A DNA stretch of 24,179 nucleotides from Ophiocordyceps camponoti-saundersi (nom. inval.) (Eukaryota; Ascomycota; Sordariomycetes; Hypocreales; Ophiocordycipitaceae). Each line of letters opens with the position of its first letter. Position 1 is the stretch's first letter. Positions 10,851 through 18,883 of the stretch are shown in pieces. The notes under the pieces were generated by a model that saw only the letters and a list, made by a program, of their open reading frames with translations, made no database searches and had not been told where the DNA came from. A program made the position numbers and the translations under genes. The stretch covers positions 1 to 24,179 of the forward strand of contig PDHQ01000434.1 of NCBI GenBank assembly GCA_003339415.1, in the 5' to 3' direction.

Positions 10851-11335
10851 AAGTTGCGAAAGGTAATAGAATATATAAGAGATAGTATTATTATAAGGAA
10901 GACGAGTAAGTAAATAGGTAAGTAAGTAACTAAGTAAGTGAGATAGTGTAGTATAGAGGGGTGATAAGTTTAGGTCTATATTTTTTTCCCTAATATATAA
11001 CCGCATAAATTCGAGAAATGGAAAAAAATGTAGAAAAAAACTATAGCGTAAAGATTCTACGTATTCGTTTTTTTTTCATTATTTTGCCAGTTAAGCTAAA
11101 GCCCTACCTCTTAGACAGTAGTTGCAAACGGCGCTTAGTAAGGTTAATAGCTTAAGGTTCTAAGCTACTACTCTATAAGCCTTACTAGCTCTTCTACACT
11201 CTGAGGGCAGCTGGCAGCTATTAGGTGCCGGGTGCTAACCCGCGACGGGCACCTAAGGCACACCTCCTAGCAGCAACCGTAAGGAAAATAAAATCGGATT
11301 TTTCATCTAACCCTTCTATCTTCCTATTCTTCTTC
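10851..11335. other. Non-coding stretch with a GC-rich hairpin
   Basis: No gene is supported. 10870-11000 is A/T-rich with GTAA-type low complexity (several AAGTAAGT steps). At 11221-11256 an inverted repeat (TAGGTGCC and GGCACCTA, 18-base loop) could form a stem. 11200-11290 keeps many CpA/TpG sites and looks little touched by RIP. Confidence 0.5.
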
Positions 11336-11570
11336 CTTATTATCCTTATCACCCTTATCGCCCTTATTACTTCCTTATTATTATTATCACCCTTATTATC
11401 CTTATTATCCTTATCACCCTTATTACCCTTATCACCCTTATCACCCTTATCACCCTTATCACCCTCATCACCCTTATCACCTTTATTACCCTTATCACCC
11501 TCATTACCCTCATCACCCTCATCACCCTTATCACCCTTATCACCCTCATTACCCTTATTGCTTCCTTATC
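11336..11570 (+). repeat. Nine-base TTATCACCC minisatellite
   Basis: About 25 imperfect 9-base units, consensus TTATCACCC with TTATTACCC and TCATCACCC variants. The 9-base period keeps a reading frame open on both strands, so ORFs over it are artefacts of the repeat. Each unit contains TTATC (GATAA on the other strand). It is not a fungal telomere repeat (TTAGGG). Confidence 0.9.
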
Positions 11571-11619
11571 GTTATTATTGCATATATAAAAAAAAAAATC
11601 CTCTCTCTAATAGCGGCCA

Positions 11620-12135
11620 CCGTCGAGCAACGGTAATCGGACAGATCCCTATTCGTATTATCCGCTCCACGGCTTATTAGGTAAATCAAGGTAACACACT
11701 GCCTACGAAGCATAATAAAATATCTTAGCGATTCCGCGAGACCTTACGCATAGTATATATTAAGCACTATAGCCTTCCTAAGATCTATCGCTTCGGCAAT
11801 AAGCGAGTCTAGTAGTCTAATAAGTTTACCTTTATAAATAGGTGTTAACCTCTCTATACCTATAATAGGCGATAACGCTAATATGCCTTTTATAGGGACT
11901 TGCAACGTTATATCTTCTCTAGAGGTAACTACGTAAGATACTCGAATGGCTTTCTTAGATAGGTTAACTAGATCTTTATCTACGAAATCAACGACCGTTA
12001 TATCTTTATCCTTCTTACCCCTATCGATATGCTTAACGAAAGAGACTATAATCTTAGCCTGCACCGGGTGGCATATCGTTATAACGAGCTAGTTATTATT
12101 AGACTTAATATAATTAAGCCTACTAAGGTTTATAT
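11620..12135 (-). pseudogene. Little-degraded minus-strand coding fragment, unknown
   Basis: The minus frame is uninterrupted from about 12120 to a TAA at 11741-11743, with about 106 codons after a GTG at 12064. The sequence is strongly protein-like: IIVSFVKHIDRGKKDKDITV, VDFVDKD, VSYVVTSREDITLQVPIKG, LSPIIGIERL and LDSLIAEAIDLRK. The frame continues after the TAA (which could be a mutated CAA) to about 11620, and extends upstream of the GTG past a TAG, so this is an internal fragment of a larger protein rather than a complete gene. I do not recognise the family. Transposon-encoded gag-like or ORF1-like sequence is possible. It lies between the minisatellite and a low-complexity region. Confidence 0.5.
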
Positions 12136-12651
12136 TGTCCGCCTTAGTAAGAATAATGCTATTTAGGTTAAATAGCAGGTTAAATAGCTATAAGCATTAA
12201 GCAGGTAAGTTTATATCTCTATTATCCTTTAAGTAATATATCCCTGCCGTCCTAACTTCCACCTCTTACCTAACCTGCCTACCTAGGTAATACCTAGGTA
12301 GATAGGTAGGCCAGGCAGGCCTTGCAGGTATTAATTTTTATAAGACGCAGCTTACCTAGTAGGTATCGACTTACCTTCTATCTTCCGAATGAATTACCCC
12401 TATATATCCTCTGCTCTCTGCCTTGCCGGATAGTACTATATATCTGCTTACCTCTCCCGCAGAGGTGTACCTAAGGCACCTACCTAATATGATAGGTCTC
12501 TATATTAACACTTAGCCTATATATGGAATGTAATAATATCCTTCTCTTGTCTCGGTCAGTACTTACCTCTACCTCTCTTAACTGATAGTGTAGGGTTAGG
12601 GCAAGGCAAGAGACGCTATTAACTTTCTATCCTAGATAACCTACCCCTAAA
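12136..12651. other. Low-complexity ACCTAGGTA-type intergenic region
   Basis: No gene is supported. GGTTAAATAGC occurs twice at about 12167-12190. 12270-12330 is built of ACCTAGGTA/GGTAGG steps and partial palindromes (CCTACCTAGGTAA, TACCTAGGTAGATAGG). 12465-12500 has a further ACCTAAGGCACC stretch like the one near 11250. CpA/TpG are commoner here than in the RIP-altered blocks. Confidence 0.5.
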
Positions 12652-12775
12652 CACCTATCTCCGTTACCTCCTTAACCTCTCTATCTCCGTCACCTCTTTA
12701 ACCTCTCTATCTCTATCGTCTCCTTAATTCTCCTATCTCTATCACCTCTTTAACCTCTCTATCTCGACCGACTAC
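12652..12775 (+). repeat. 26-bp tandem repeat, about 4.7 copies
   Basis: Units run CTCTCTATCTCCGTCACCTC followed by TTTAAC, with base substitutions between copies. Entirely pyrimidine-rich on this strand. A direct repeat ACCTAATATGAT lies on either side (12484 and about 12775). Confidence 0.8.
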
Positions 12776-12994
12776 CTAATATGATCGTTAGCCTATATCT
12801 ACCGTTCACAGTTATAATTACCCGGCACTATTAGTAAGATTATAATCCGTTCTACTTCTATTCCCGAGCATCTGCTTACCTTTATTACCTCTAGATTAAC
12901 TACGGACCCTAACTAGCTACCTACCTATATAGCATAGATACCCTTCTAACTAGTACCTAGGTAGGCATATACCTAGGATTATCCACGCGGACCT
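12776..12994. other. Intergenic sequence before the 21-nt repeat field
   Basis: I see no gene. It holds ACCTAGGTA-type low complexity (12945-12980) and a partial copy of the 21-nt motif (GGATTATCCACGCGG near 12977). Confidence 0.4.
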
Positions 12995-13058
12995 GGATTA
13001 TCCGCGTAGTAGATTGTCCGCGTGGTGGATTTAGATTATTAGCGTGGTGGACTATCCG

Positions 13059-13076
13059 CCCCCCCCCCCCCCCCCC
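13059..13076 (+). repeat. C18 homopolymer next to a motif copy
   Basis: Eighteen C residues start six bases after a 21-nt motif copy (13033-13053), joined by TATCCG. Confidence 0.9.
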
Positions 13077-13353
13077 TTATTATCGTGGCCGTCGATATAA
13101 TAGAAACCTTTACTAAGAAGCTTAAGTAGATCCGAAAAATCGTCCTTATCACCGAAGGTTAGGGTACGCGGACCTACGTCTATAGGTTACGGATTATTAG
13201 CGTGGTAGACTGTCGAGACGCTTATAAAAGGGTTCCGGGCGTAGCGTGGCATCGGGCCCGATCAGGCTATCAGCGTCTAGTTCGACGGCGAGGCGGGCCT
13301 ACGTCTTTAAGTTCCGGATTATTAGCGTGGTGGATTGCTAACTGTCCGGACTC

Positions 13354-13373
13354 GGGGGGGGGGGGGGGGGGGG
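13354..13373 (+). repeat. G20 homopolymer after GTCCGGACTC
   Basis: Twenty G residues follow GTCCGGACTC, shortly after the motif copy at 13316. The same arrangement recurs at 13794. Such a run can form a G-quadruplex. Confidence 0.9.
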
Positions 13374-13453
13374 CTGTCCACAGAACCGAAGACGGCTCCT
13401 AATTATCGTAGCCGGGCCGGGGGAGACGCTACCGCCCTTCCTAAAAGATATAT

Positions 13454-13573
13454 ATGGCGAAGGTCGACGACGTTTATATAAAGGTTTTGGACAAGCTATC
13501 GCCCAGGGATAGGCTTTATATTATCCGGGACATATACCTTCTAGTGCTAAGGGTGGGATCCGGACTCGACTAA
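13454..13573 (+). CDS. 39-codon ORF, unknown, doubtful
   Basis: An ATG opens a short frame beginning MAKVDDVYIKVLDKLSPRDR, with a hydrophobic/basic middle and a TAA stop at 13571-13573. The composition is protein-like and helical. It may be a surviving piece of a longer protein invaded by the 21-nt motif rather than a gene. Another short sense fragment (13083-13160, VDIIETFTKKLK) lies upstream. No family recognised. Confidence 0.25.
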   Translation: MAKVDDVYIKVLDKLSPRDRLYIIRDIYLLVLRVGSGLD

Positions 13574-13793
13574 GCTTATACTAACTATTATAACGAAGGC
13601 CGATATAGTCTATCCTAACGGTAAACGAAAGCTTATAGTTCGGGAACTTGCCTTAGGGAGTATCTGCTTAGGGAGGATGGCCTGATATAGCCTCGATTAG
13701 CCTCGGCTATCGACGGCGTGGTGATTAACCTAGCGGATTATTAGCGTGGTAGACTGCCTGCCACCTGGCGGCGAATTGTCCGGACTCGGGCTA

Positions 13794-13818
13794 GGGGGGG
13801 GGGGGGGGGGGGGGGGGG
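13794..13818 (+). repeat. G25 homopolymer after GTCCGGACTCGGG
   Basis: Twenty-five G residues, preceded by GTCCGGACTCGGGCTA and, 23 bases further up, by the motif copy at 13735-13755. This is the second copy of the motif / GTCCGGACTC / G-run arrangement. Confidence 0.9.
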
Positions 13819-13924
13819 CTGATAAGATGACTATTCCTAAGACTAACGGGCCGTTAGCGTAAGGGATATTGCCACCTAGTAGCGGATTATTAGCGTGGTA
13901 GACTACCTATACCCTAGGAGCAAA

Positions 13925-13998
13925 AAGCATCTTTACCCTCTACCCTCCTCCCTCCTCCTCCTCCTAAGTATTATCTCCCCCTCTTCTTCCCCCTTTCC
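13925..13998 (+). repeat. Pyrimidine-rich tract (CCTCCT)
   Basis: A C/T-rich stretch with CCTCCTCCT steps, bordered by two similar sequences (GCAAAAAGCATC near 13920 and GTAAAAAGCATC near 14031). Confidence 0.6.
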
Positions 13999-14078
13999 TT
14001 AGCCTATTATAACCCGTCGTCTACTATAGAAGTAAAAAGCATCCTCACCCTCCTAAAGCCCCTAAAGACCCCTATCGC

Positions 14079-14515
14079 AAACTAACCCTATCTTACTATA
14101 GTTCGAAACCCTTAAGGTATAACGCCTAAAAAGATAACTTATTAAAGTCTAGAAGTCTCGAGGAAAATAGGGACTTTTAGCAAAATAAATATAACTAGAC
14201 GTACCCTCTTCTAGTTAGCCTCTTCACTCGCGTATCGAAACTTAATATAGGAGTTAGTAACGGTATAGCTATTATTCGAAAAGCCTGATAATACCCCGAC
14301 TAAAAAGGTATTATAGCGAAGATTACGGAATTCGATAAATTCAAGGTAGTAGCCCCTCCTCGACCTCACCTCCGCCCGAGCTACCGCCCGAAGAATACAT
14401 AACGAGGAAGATAACCGCTACCGGAGGAAGGAGGATAAGTTATTAAACCGTATCGCCCGCCTCTTCACTATCCACCTCCACCGCGCAGAGTACGAGCGAG
14501 CGGATTACCTACGCG
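14079..14515 (+). pseudogene. Coding fragment truncated by the motif cluster
   Basis: The 0 mod 3 frame reads from about 14079 LSYYSSKPLRYNA, a stop, then KDNLLKSRSLEENRDF and on to about 14287. The sense then moves to the 1 mod 3 frame with LTSARATARRIHNEEDNRYR and KLLNRIARLFTIHLHRAEYE up to about 14510. Three closely packed 21-nt motif copies start at 14521, so the frame is cut there. The C-terminal part is rich in Arg and predicted helical. No family recognised. It may continue on the far side in the fragment at 15399-15660. Confidence 0.4.
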
Positions 14516-14864
14516 GACTAGGATTATCTACGTAGTGGATTATTAGCGTAGTAGATTTAGATTATTAGCGTAGTAGACTATCCGCCTACGTCCTAGAGTT
14601 CCGGATTATCCGGACTAGATTATCGGCGTGGTAGATTGCTACGCGGATCGTTAGCGTAGTAGATAGCTACGCGGATTATCCGCGTGGTAGATTATCGGCG
14701 TAGTAGATTTAGATTATTAGCGTAGTAGACTATCGGCGTGGTAGTTAGCTTATCTAAACTAGATTATCGGCGTAGTAGACTATCCGCCTGCTTTTCTCTT
14801 CCTTCTCTAGCTACTAGGGCTTCCGCTAATATCTATAGGTTACGGATTATTAGCGTGGTGGACT

Positions 14865-15071
14865 CCTAAGTAGAAGCTTTAGAAATCCGAGGATAGATCG
14901 CGGCTAATAGAGGCTATAATACTAGCGAGGAAACGCCGAGGAAGACTCTATTACTAGCTATAGCTAGGGATTATCAGTATAGTAAACTCTTAAGAAGCAG
15001 AAATCCGAGGATAGATCGCGGCTAATAGAGGCCATAATACTAGCAAGGAAACGCCGAGGAAAACTCTATTA
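14865..15071 (+). repeat. Duplicated module A (two copies, each after a 21-nt motif)
   Basis: Copy 1 (14865-14967) follows the motif at 14844; copy 2 (14989-15071) follows the worn motif at 14968. Both contain GAAATCCGAGGATAGATCGC, CGGCTAATAGAGG, ATAATACTAGC and AGGAAACGCCGAGGAA. They differ by a short indel near the left end and a few transitions. The break between copies is at the motif. Confidence 0.85.
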
Positions 15072-15092
15072 GGATTATTAGCGTAGTGGACT

Positions 15093-15398
15093 CCTAAGAA
15101 GCGAGGGTACCTTTACGGTGCCCGTTATATATCCGGTCTCTAAGAATAACGAATAGTTATGCCGTATAGCTGCGCAAGGACCGGGACGTGGTTAAATCCG
15201 ATATAACGGATAAAGACCTATACTAGCTGTGGCTAGGGATTATTAGCGTAGTGGACTCCTAAGAAGCGAGGGTACCTGCATAGTGCCCGTTATATATCCG
15301 GTCTCTAAGAATAACGAATAGTCGTGCCGTATAGCTGCGTAAGGACCGGGACGTGGTCGAATCCGATATAACGGATAAAAACTAATATAACGGATAAA
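15093..15398 (+). repeat. Duplicated module B (two copies, each after a 21-nt motif)
   Basis: Copy 1 (15093-15236) follows the motif at 15072, copy 2 (15258-15398) the motif at 15237. Both begin CCTAAGAAGCGAGGGTACCT and include CCCGTTATATATCCGGTCTC, AAGGACCGGGACGTGGT and ATCCGATATAACGGATAAA. Differences are mostly transitions. Copy 2 ends with an extra AATATAACGGATAAAG partial repeat. Confidence 0.85.
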
Positions 15399-15660
15399 GA
15401 TCTATTCTTCCTTTATAAGAAGCGTAGGGCCACCGCTATTTAAGAGTTTAAGATTATATACGAGATCGATAAGATCGAGGAAGTGCCTCGTTACCTACTA
15501 AGCTTAGATCGCTATCCTAAACGATAGCGTGTATTATATACGCCTCTTTTATTCCTAAAGCCGGCGCCACCGCGCTTAATACTATATCTTTCGAGGCAGC
15601 GGCCGAGACGACGTAGGCTAAGTTCTCGCCTAACGTTATCGCACTAGAGATTAAACCTAA
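15399..15660 (+). pseudogene. Coding fragment, unknown
   Basis: The 0 mod 3 frame reads FFLYKKRRATAI, a TAA, EFKIIYEIDKIEEVPRYLLS and LDRYPKR, then a TAG and a Pro/Arg-rich stretch to a TAG near 15649. It begins right at the end of module B and stops just before the motif copy at 15667, so both borders are repeat borders. Texture is protein-like, family unknown. Confidence 0.35.
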
Positions 15661-15736
15661 ACTAAGGGATTATCCGCGTAGTGGATTACCTACCTAGGTG
15701 GCGTTAAAGATAGGGAGTTTTCGTCGGCTTGCGCCC

Positions 15737-15982
15737 TTAGGGAATTTAAACCCCTTCGGCATTATAGCCTCTAGCATTACTGCCTTTAGTATCGCAGCCT
15801 TTAGTATTATAGCCTCTTATCGCGACGCGTTAGTTTCTATAACCTCGTTATAGCTATCGCTCCTAGCTATTACTATAGATACCTACCTAGTAGCTATGGC
15901 TAACTTTATAGGGGATTTAAACCCCTCCGGTAATAGGGGATTTAAACCCCTCCGGTTATAGGGGATTTAAACCCCTTCGGCA
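15737..15982 (+). repeat. 25-bp repeats with GGGGATTTAAACCCC core, and 15-bp repeats
   Basis: Three 25-base units in tandem at 15908-15932, 15933-15957 and 15958-15982, plus a lone fourth at 15737-15761. Each has the near-palindrome GGGGATTTAAACCCC followed by TYCGG. Starting at 15760 are four 15-base units of the type CATTATAGCCTCTAG (15760-15819), with a further one or two after 15981. A 25-base period is not a multiple of three, so the array is not coding. Confidence 0.85.
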
Positions 15983-16121
15983 TTATCGCCTTTAGCATTG
16001 CTACCGTGAACGGTATATCCGTCGCCGTTAAGATAGATAGGCAAAGAGCTACCGAATATACGATACGCTAAAGAACACGGCTATTGCTAGCGATAGCTAG
16101 GGATTATTAGCGTGGTGGACT

Positions 16122-17029
16122 GCTAGATAAATAGCTACCGAATATCTAGTGCCTACGGCTAGCCCGTAGCTATATTAATTAGGGTTTCTAGCAGCCGATA
16201 ATAAATTGGAGGCTAAACTATGGACCTATATACGATATCTTATAAAAGGTACCTTAAAAGCCTAGTTAACGCTTAGCTTCTCCGGAAGAGTGACGAAGAA
16301 TACGGTACGAGAGGCCAAGAACGGTACCTCTAATAATAAGGCTATAGATAGTGCCTAACTACCTTATGGACTAGCTAAAAGATAAAGGCGTATACCTAGA
16401 TATAAGCAGCGGTATAGAGGCCTAAGGGGTGGAGGGTATAACGGCGCAGAGAGCGTAAGGGGTGGAGGGTATAATTGGCCGGGCAGGGGCGAGTATAATT
16501 AAATATATTTATCGCCGAAAGTAGTAATTAAGTGGATCCGAAAATAAAAACCCGCTAATTAGACGAGTAGAATACTAGCTAGCTTAGCTAATCAGCGCTC
16601 TATATTTCTATAAGACTAGTATAGTCTGCAAGGTTAGTGTTTAAACTGCGAGAATAGTATATATCGTAATACTATATCTAAGCGTCGGACTACCTATACG
16701 AGTAACTATAGCGTGCTCTGCAGATCCTATTACTATTACGTAATTTATATTCGTAATAATATTATAAAAAAAAATCTTTATTAAAATATAAATATATATC
16801 TAACTAGCACTCGTGCAGAGGCAACGACAACTACTAGTCTTGCAGCCCCCCACAGCTTCCCGGTAAGGTATATATAAGCAGTAAGATATACCGATTAACG
16901 GCTTTATAGGATAAATTAACGTTGCCCTAATTATTAATATAAAGTTTTAGAGTAACGCCCTTTTAATTACCTAATTACGGATTACATCTAATTATATTAC
17001 TAGATAAATGTAACCCCTCGCTTATTAGC
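16122..17029. other. Gene-poor stretch with a 19-bp direct repeat
   Basis: No gene can be supported. TAAGGGGTGGAGGGTATAA occurs at 16423-16441 and 16456-16474, 33 bases apart. 16740-16800 is A/T-rich with an A9 run. 16800-16875 keeps CpA/TpG (CTCGTGCAGAGGC, CACAGC), so it is a less-mutated patch; a TATATATAAGCAG sequence follows near 16870. Confidence 0.5.
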
Positions 17030-17345
17030 TTTCGGAAATATACGTATCTTTTCCTATTTTCTCATTACTTCCTCTATAGTCGACGACACTATCGGGGTCG
17101 GAGTTCTAGTCTAATACCTGTCGCTAATACCTTTATCGTCTTGCCTTTGTTTCCTCTTATTAAGGACGCGGATATTTTCGATCACTATCGGCCCGATCCT
17201 TAACTATCGTAACCGCGTCTGTCGTAAGAATAATAAACGCAGGCGTAAATAAGGGATAGACGACGGCTAATATACTACTCCTTCGATCCTAACGGTGTCT
17301 CTAATTATACCCGCGTTAATTATAAGAATAGCCCTTAGCGTAGTA
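17030..17345 (-). repeat. Palindromic LTR-like sequence (copy 2), possible solo LTR
   Basis: Related to 9180-9530 and in the same orientation. Shared blocks include CGTAAGAATAATAAA-type sequence to the right of the centre, CCGCGTTAATTATAA at the right end (17321-17335) and the region after it (GTCGAGATCT, CCCTTAAG, AGATAGTCGGT). The arms (about 17075-17195 and 17205-17335) again pair imperfectly, but less well than copy 1. No gag or pol lies next to it. Confidence 0.6.
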
Positions 17346-17454
17346 GCTAATTATGTCGAGATCTTTGTATCCCTTAAGCGAGATAGTCGGTCCTAATCCG
17401 GCGGACAGTATTAGATTTTCATTATAACTACCTACCTTCCTAGGCAGAAAAAGG

Positions 17455-17745
17455 GCACTTTGGCGGGGGAAGAAGGACACCCTAAGCAAGCGCAGCAGAT
17501 ACCTAAGGGGCGTAACTTCTTAGGTAACTATAGTCTTTAACTGACATAGGGGGGGATCTCCAGCTCTAGAGGGAAGAGCCGGATAGTAATTCTCTATCGG
17601 GAAAATAACAAGGAGTCGGTTTTCCACACAGAGACAGGAGGGGAAAGAATAAAGAAGACGAAAACTATTTAATCGGATACTAAAAACTTTAAAATAAGTG
17701 TTTAAATCAGTAATTTATAGTTTAAAAGTGTAAAGTTTAAAATAT
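17455..17745 (+). repeat. Direct repeat R, left copy (less mutated)
   Basis: Homologous over about 300 bases to 19656-19955. Shared anchors are AAGAAGGACACCCTAAGC (A-rich variant in the other copy), GCAGCAGATAC, TAATTCTCTAT and AACTATTTAAT. This copy keeps CCACACAGAGACAGG (17624-17638) where the right copy has CTATATAAAAATAGG. Two direct repeats about 1.9 kb apart would fit LTRs, but no polymerase lies between them. Confidence 0.75.
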
Positions 17746-17825
17746 AGGGTTAGTAGGTGTCCTTTCAGCTTCTTCGTCGATAGAAAAGATAGCTCGATGT
17801 CTCTTTACGAGGAATTCCCGTGGCT

Positions 17826-17969
17826 ATGATAGCTTTCGACAATGCCTGCGAGTTTAAGAGCGAGGCGATTAAGGCCTTGGACGAGAAGATGGCCTCGTTC
17901 TGCCTTATTCGCCCCCGTATAATCTATAGGAGAACGGCCTCGCAGAGAGGGCCGGCAGGACCCTATTAA
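17826..17969 (+). CDS. 47-codon ORF in a less-mutated patch, unknown
   Basis: ATG at 17826 to TAA at 17967-17969, beginning MIAFDNACEFKSEAIKALDE and ending with an Arg/Gly-rich segment. The frame is open a few codons upstream as well. CpA and TpG are frequent here, unlike most of the window. The FDNAxEFKSEA segment recalls the second catalytic block of retrotransposon integrases (xDNAxEFK), and its place 80 bases inside repeat R would suit an element remnant. That is only a resemblance. No preceding or following integrase motif was found. Confidence 0.3.
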   Translation: MIAFDNACEFKSEAIKALDEKMASFCLIRPRIIYRRTASQRGPAGPY

Positions 17970-18500
17970 CGATAGCGAGGGCTAATTGCCTATATATAAA
18001 GCCTCCCGCAATCCTATAGCCGTAATATATTAACTCGTCCTTAGAAGCTAGTTAATACCCTTAGTCCCTATCTTACGTTACCCCCTAACGTTCCCTCTAG
18101 CTAACTACCTGCCCTTAAGTCTAGTTATTAAACCGCAGCGGTCCACCCCTCTTACGTCCCTCTCTTCGGTTTATATATTTACCCTCCTTCTCCTCCTTGC
18201 TATCTAGCAGCGGCATAGCAAGGGAAAATAAGTGCCTTAAAGGAGCAAAATCGCTATGCTTAATTTTACCTAAGTGTAACTATCTGTCTAGAAAGGATTA
18301 GGGATAAGGGCCGGGGTCGTGTAATTTCTCCCTCCGTCTATACCTTTATTACAGGGCGTCATGCCTCTTAACTAGCCACCCTATACTATTAAGCGTAGCT
18401 ATTATAGATCTATAATAAACTATTTTATTATTTACTACCTAACTCTACTATATATAAGCTTCGTTACGCTTTTTCTCCCTTCTTAGGTTTTTAGCTTTCC
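17970..18500. other. Intergenic region without recognisable gene
   Basis: Pyrimidine-rich segments at 18050-18205 and 18430-18500. A patch at 18190-18360 keeps CpA/TpG. No frame worth reporting on either strand. Confidence 0.4.
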
Positions 18501-18542
18501 CTATCTTATCGCATCTTATCGAATCTTATCGTATCTTACCGT
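18501..18542 (+). repeat. 10-bp ATCTTATCG tandem repeat (GATA-like sites)
   Basis: Four units of ATCTTATCGN. Each contains CTTATC, the complement of GATAAG, the site class bound by fungal GATA factors. It lies about 340-380 bases upstream of the ATG at 18884. Regulatory use is inference. Confidence 0.7.
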
Positions 18543-18769
18543 AATATATAAACGCCTTAAACGTCTATAATCGATACCGATATTATTGTTTTCCTAATTC
18601 CCCTAGCGATTTATAGCCGCATAATAACCTCACCTCCCTTAAAGAAACGGAAACAAACGCCCTTCTTCTCTCTTCTTTTCGTTAGTATTTCTTTGCCGTT
18701 TTTATCACCACGCCTCTAATCCACTCTACCGTCCTTCTATTCACACGTTTAAGTAAGATACGATATATT

Positions 18770-18883
18770 CACCTCCCCGTTTCTTCGGATATAAAACCCC
18801 CTCCTTCCCTACCACCCCCTACTCTTTTATATATCTCTATCTAAGCTCGAGCTGACACTCTGCCTTACTCTTCTACTCGGCAT
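18770..18883 (+). promoter_or_regulatory. Candidate promoter with TATA box and CT-rich leader
   Basis: GGATATAAAACCCC at 18787-18800 is followed by a C/T-rich stretch (CCTCCTTCCCTACC and beyond) up to the ATG at 18884. A TATA element about 90 bases before the start codon with a pyrimidine-rich leader is a common fungal promoter layout. Confidence 0.45.

Larger units (their letters stand above)
12995..16121 (+). repeat. Field of about 19 copies of a 21-nt interspersed motif
   Basis: The motif is GGATTATTAGCG followed by TGGTGGACT. Variants are TTAG/TCCG/TCGG in the middle, TGGTGG/TAGTAG/TAGTGG next, and ACT/ATT at the end. Copies start at 12995, 13033, 13191, 13316, 13735, 13883, 14521, 14537, 14559, 14617, 14645, 14673, 14689, 14711, 14761, 14844, 14968 (worn), 15072, 15237, 15667 and 16101, all in the same orientation. 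Spacing is irregular overall, but in clusters it is 16 or 22 bases. The copies fall in all frames and separate unrelated sequence, so they are not a protein repeat. Some have a longer shared left flank (TCTATAGGTTAC before 13191 and 14844). No inverted ends or proteins belong to it. Confidence 0.85.

Noticed and set aside
11225..11680. 151-codon ORF and its 60-codon antisense partner over the minisatellite
   Set aside because: Open only because a 9-base repeat keeps frame; Ser/Leu/Pro or Arg/Val/Ile repeats have no other support.
13202..13402. 66-codon plus-strand ORF
   Set aside because: It runs through two 21-nt motif copies and the G20 run, which is translated as poly-Gly.
12995..15690. 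CRISPR array
   Set aside because: Repeat spacing is irregular (16 to several hundred bases), spacers are partly duplicated, there are no cas genes, and the DNA is fungal.
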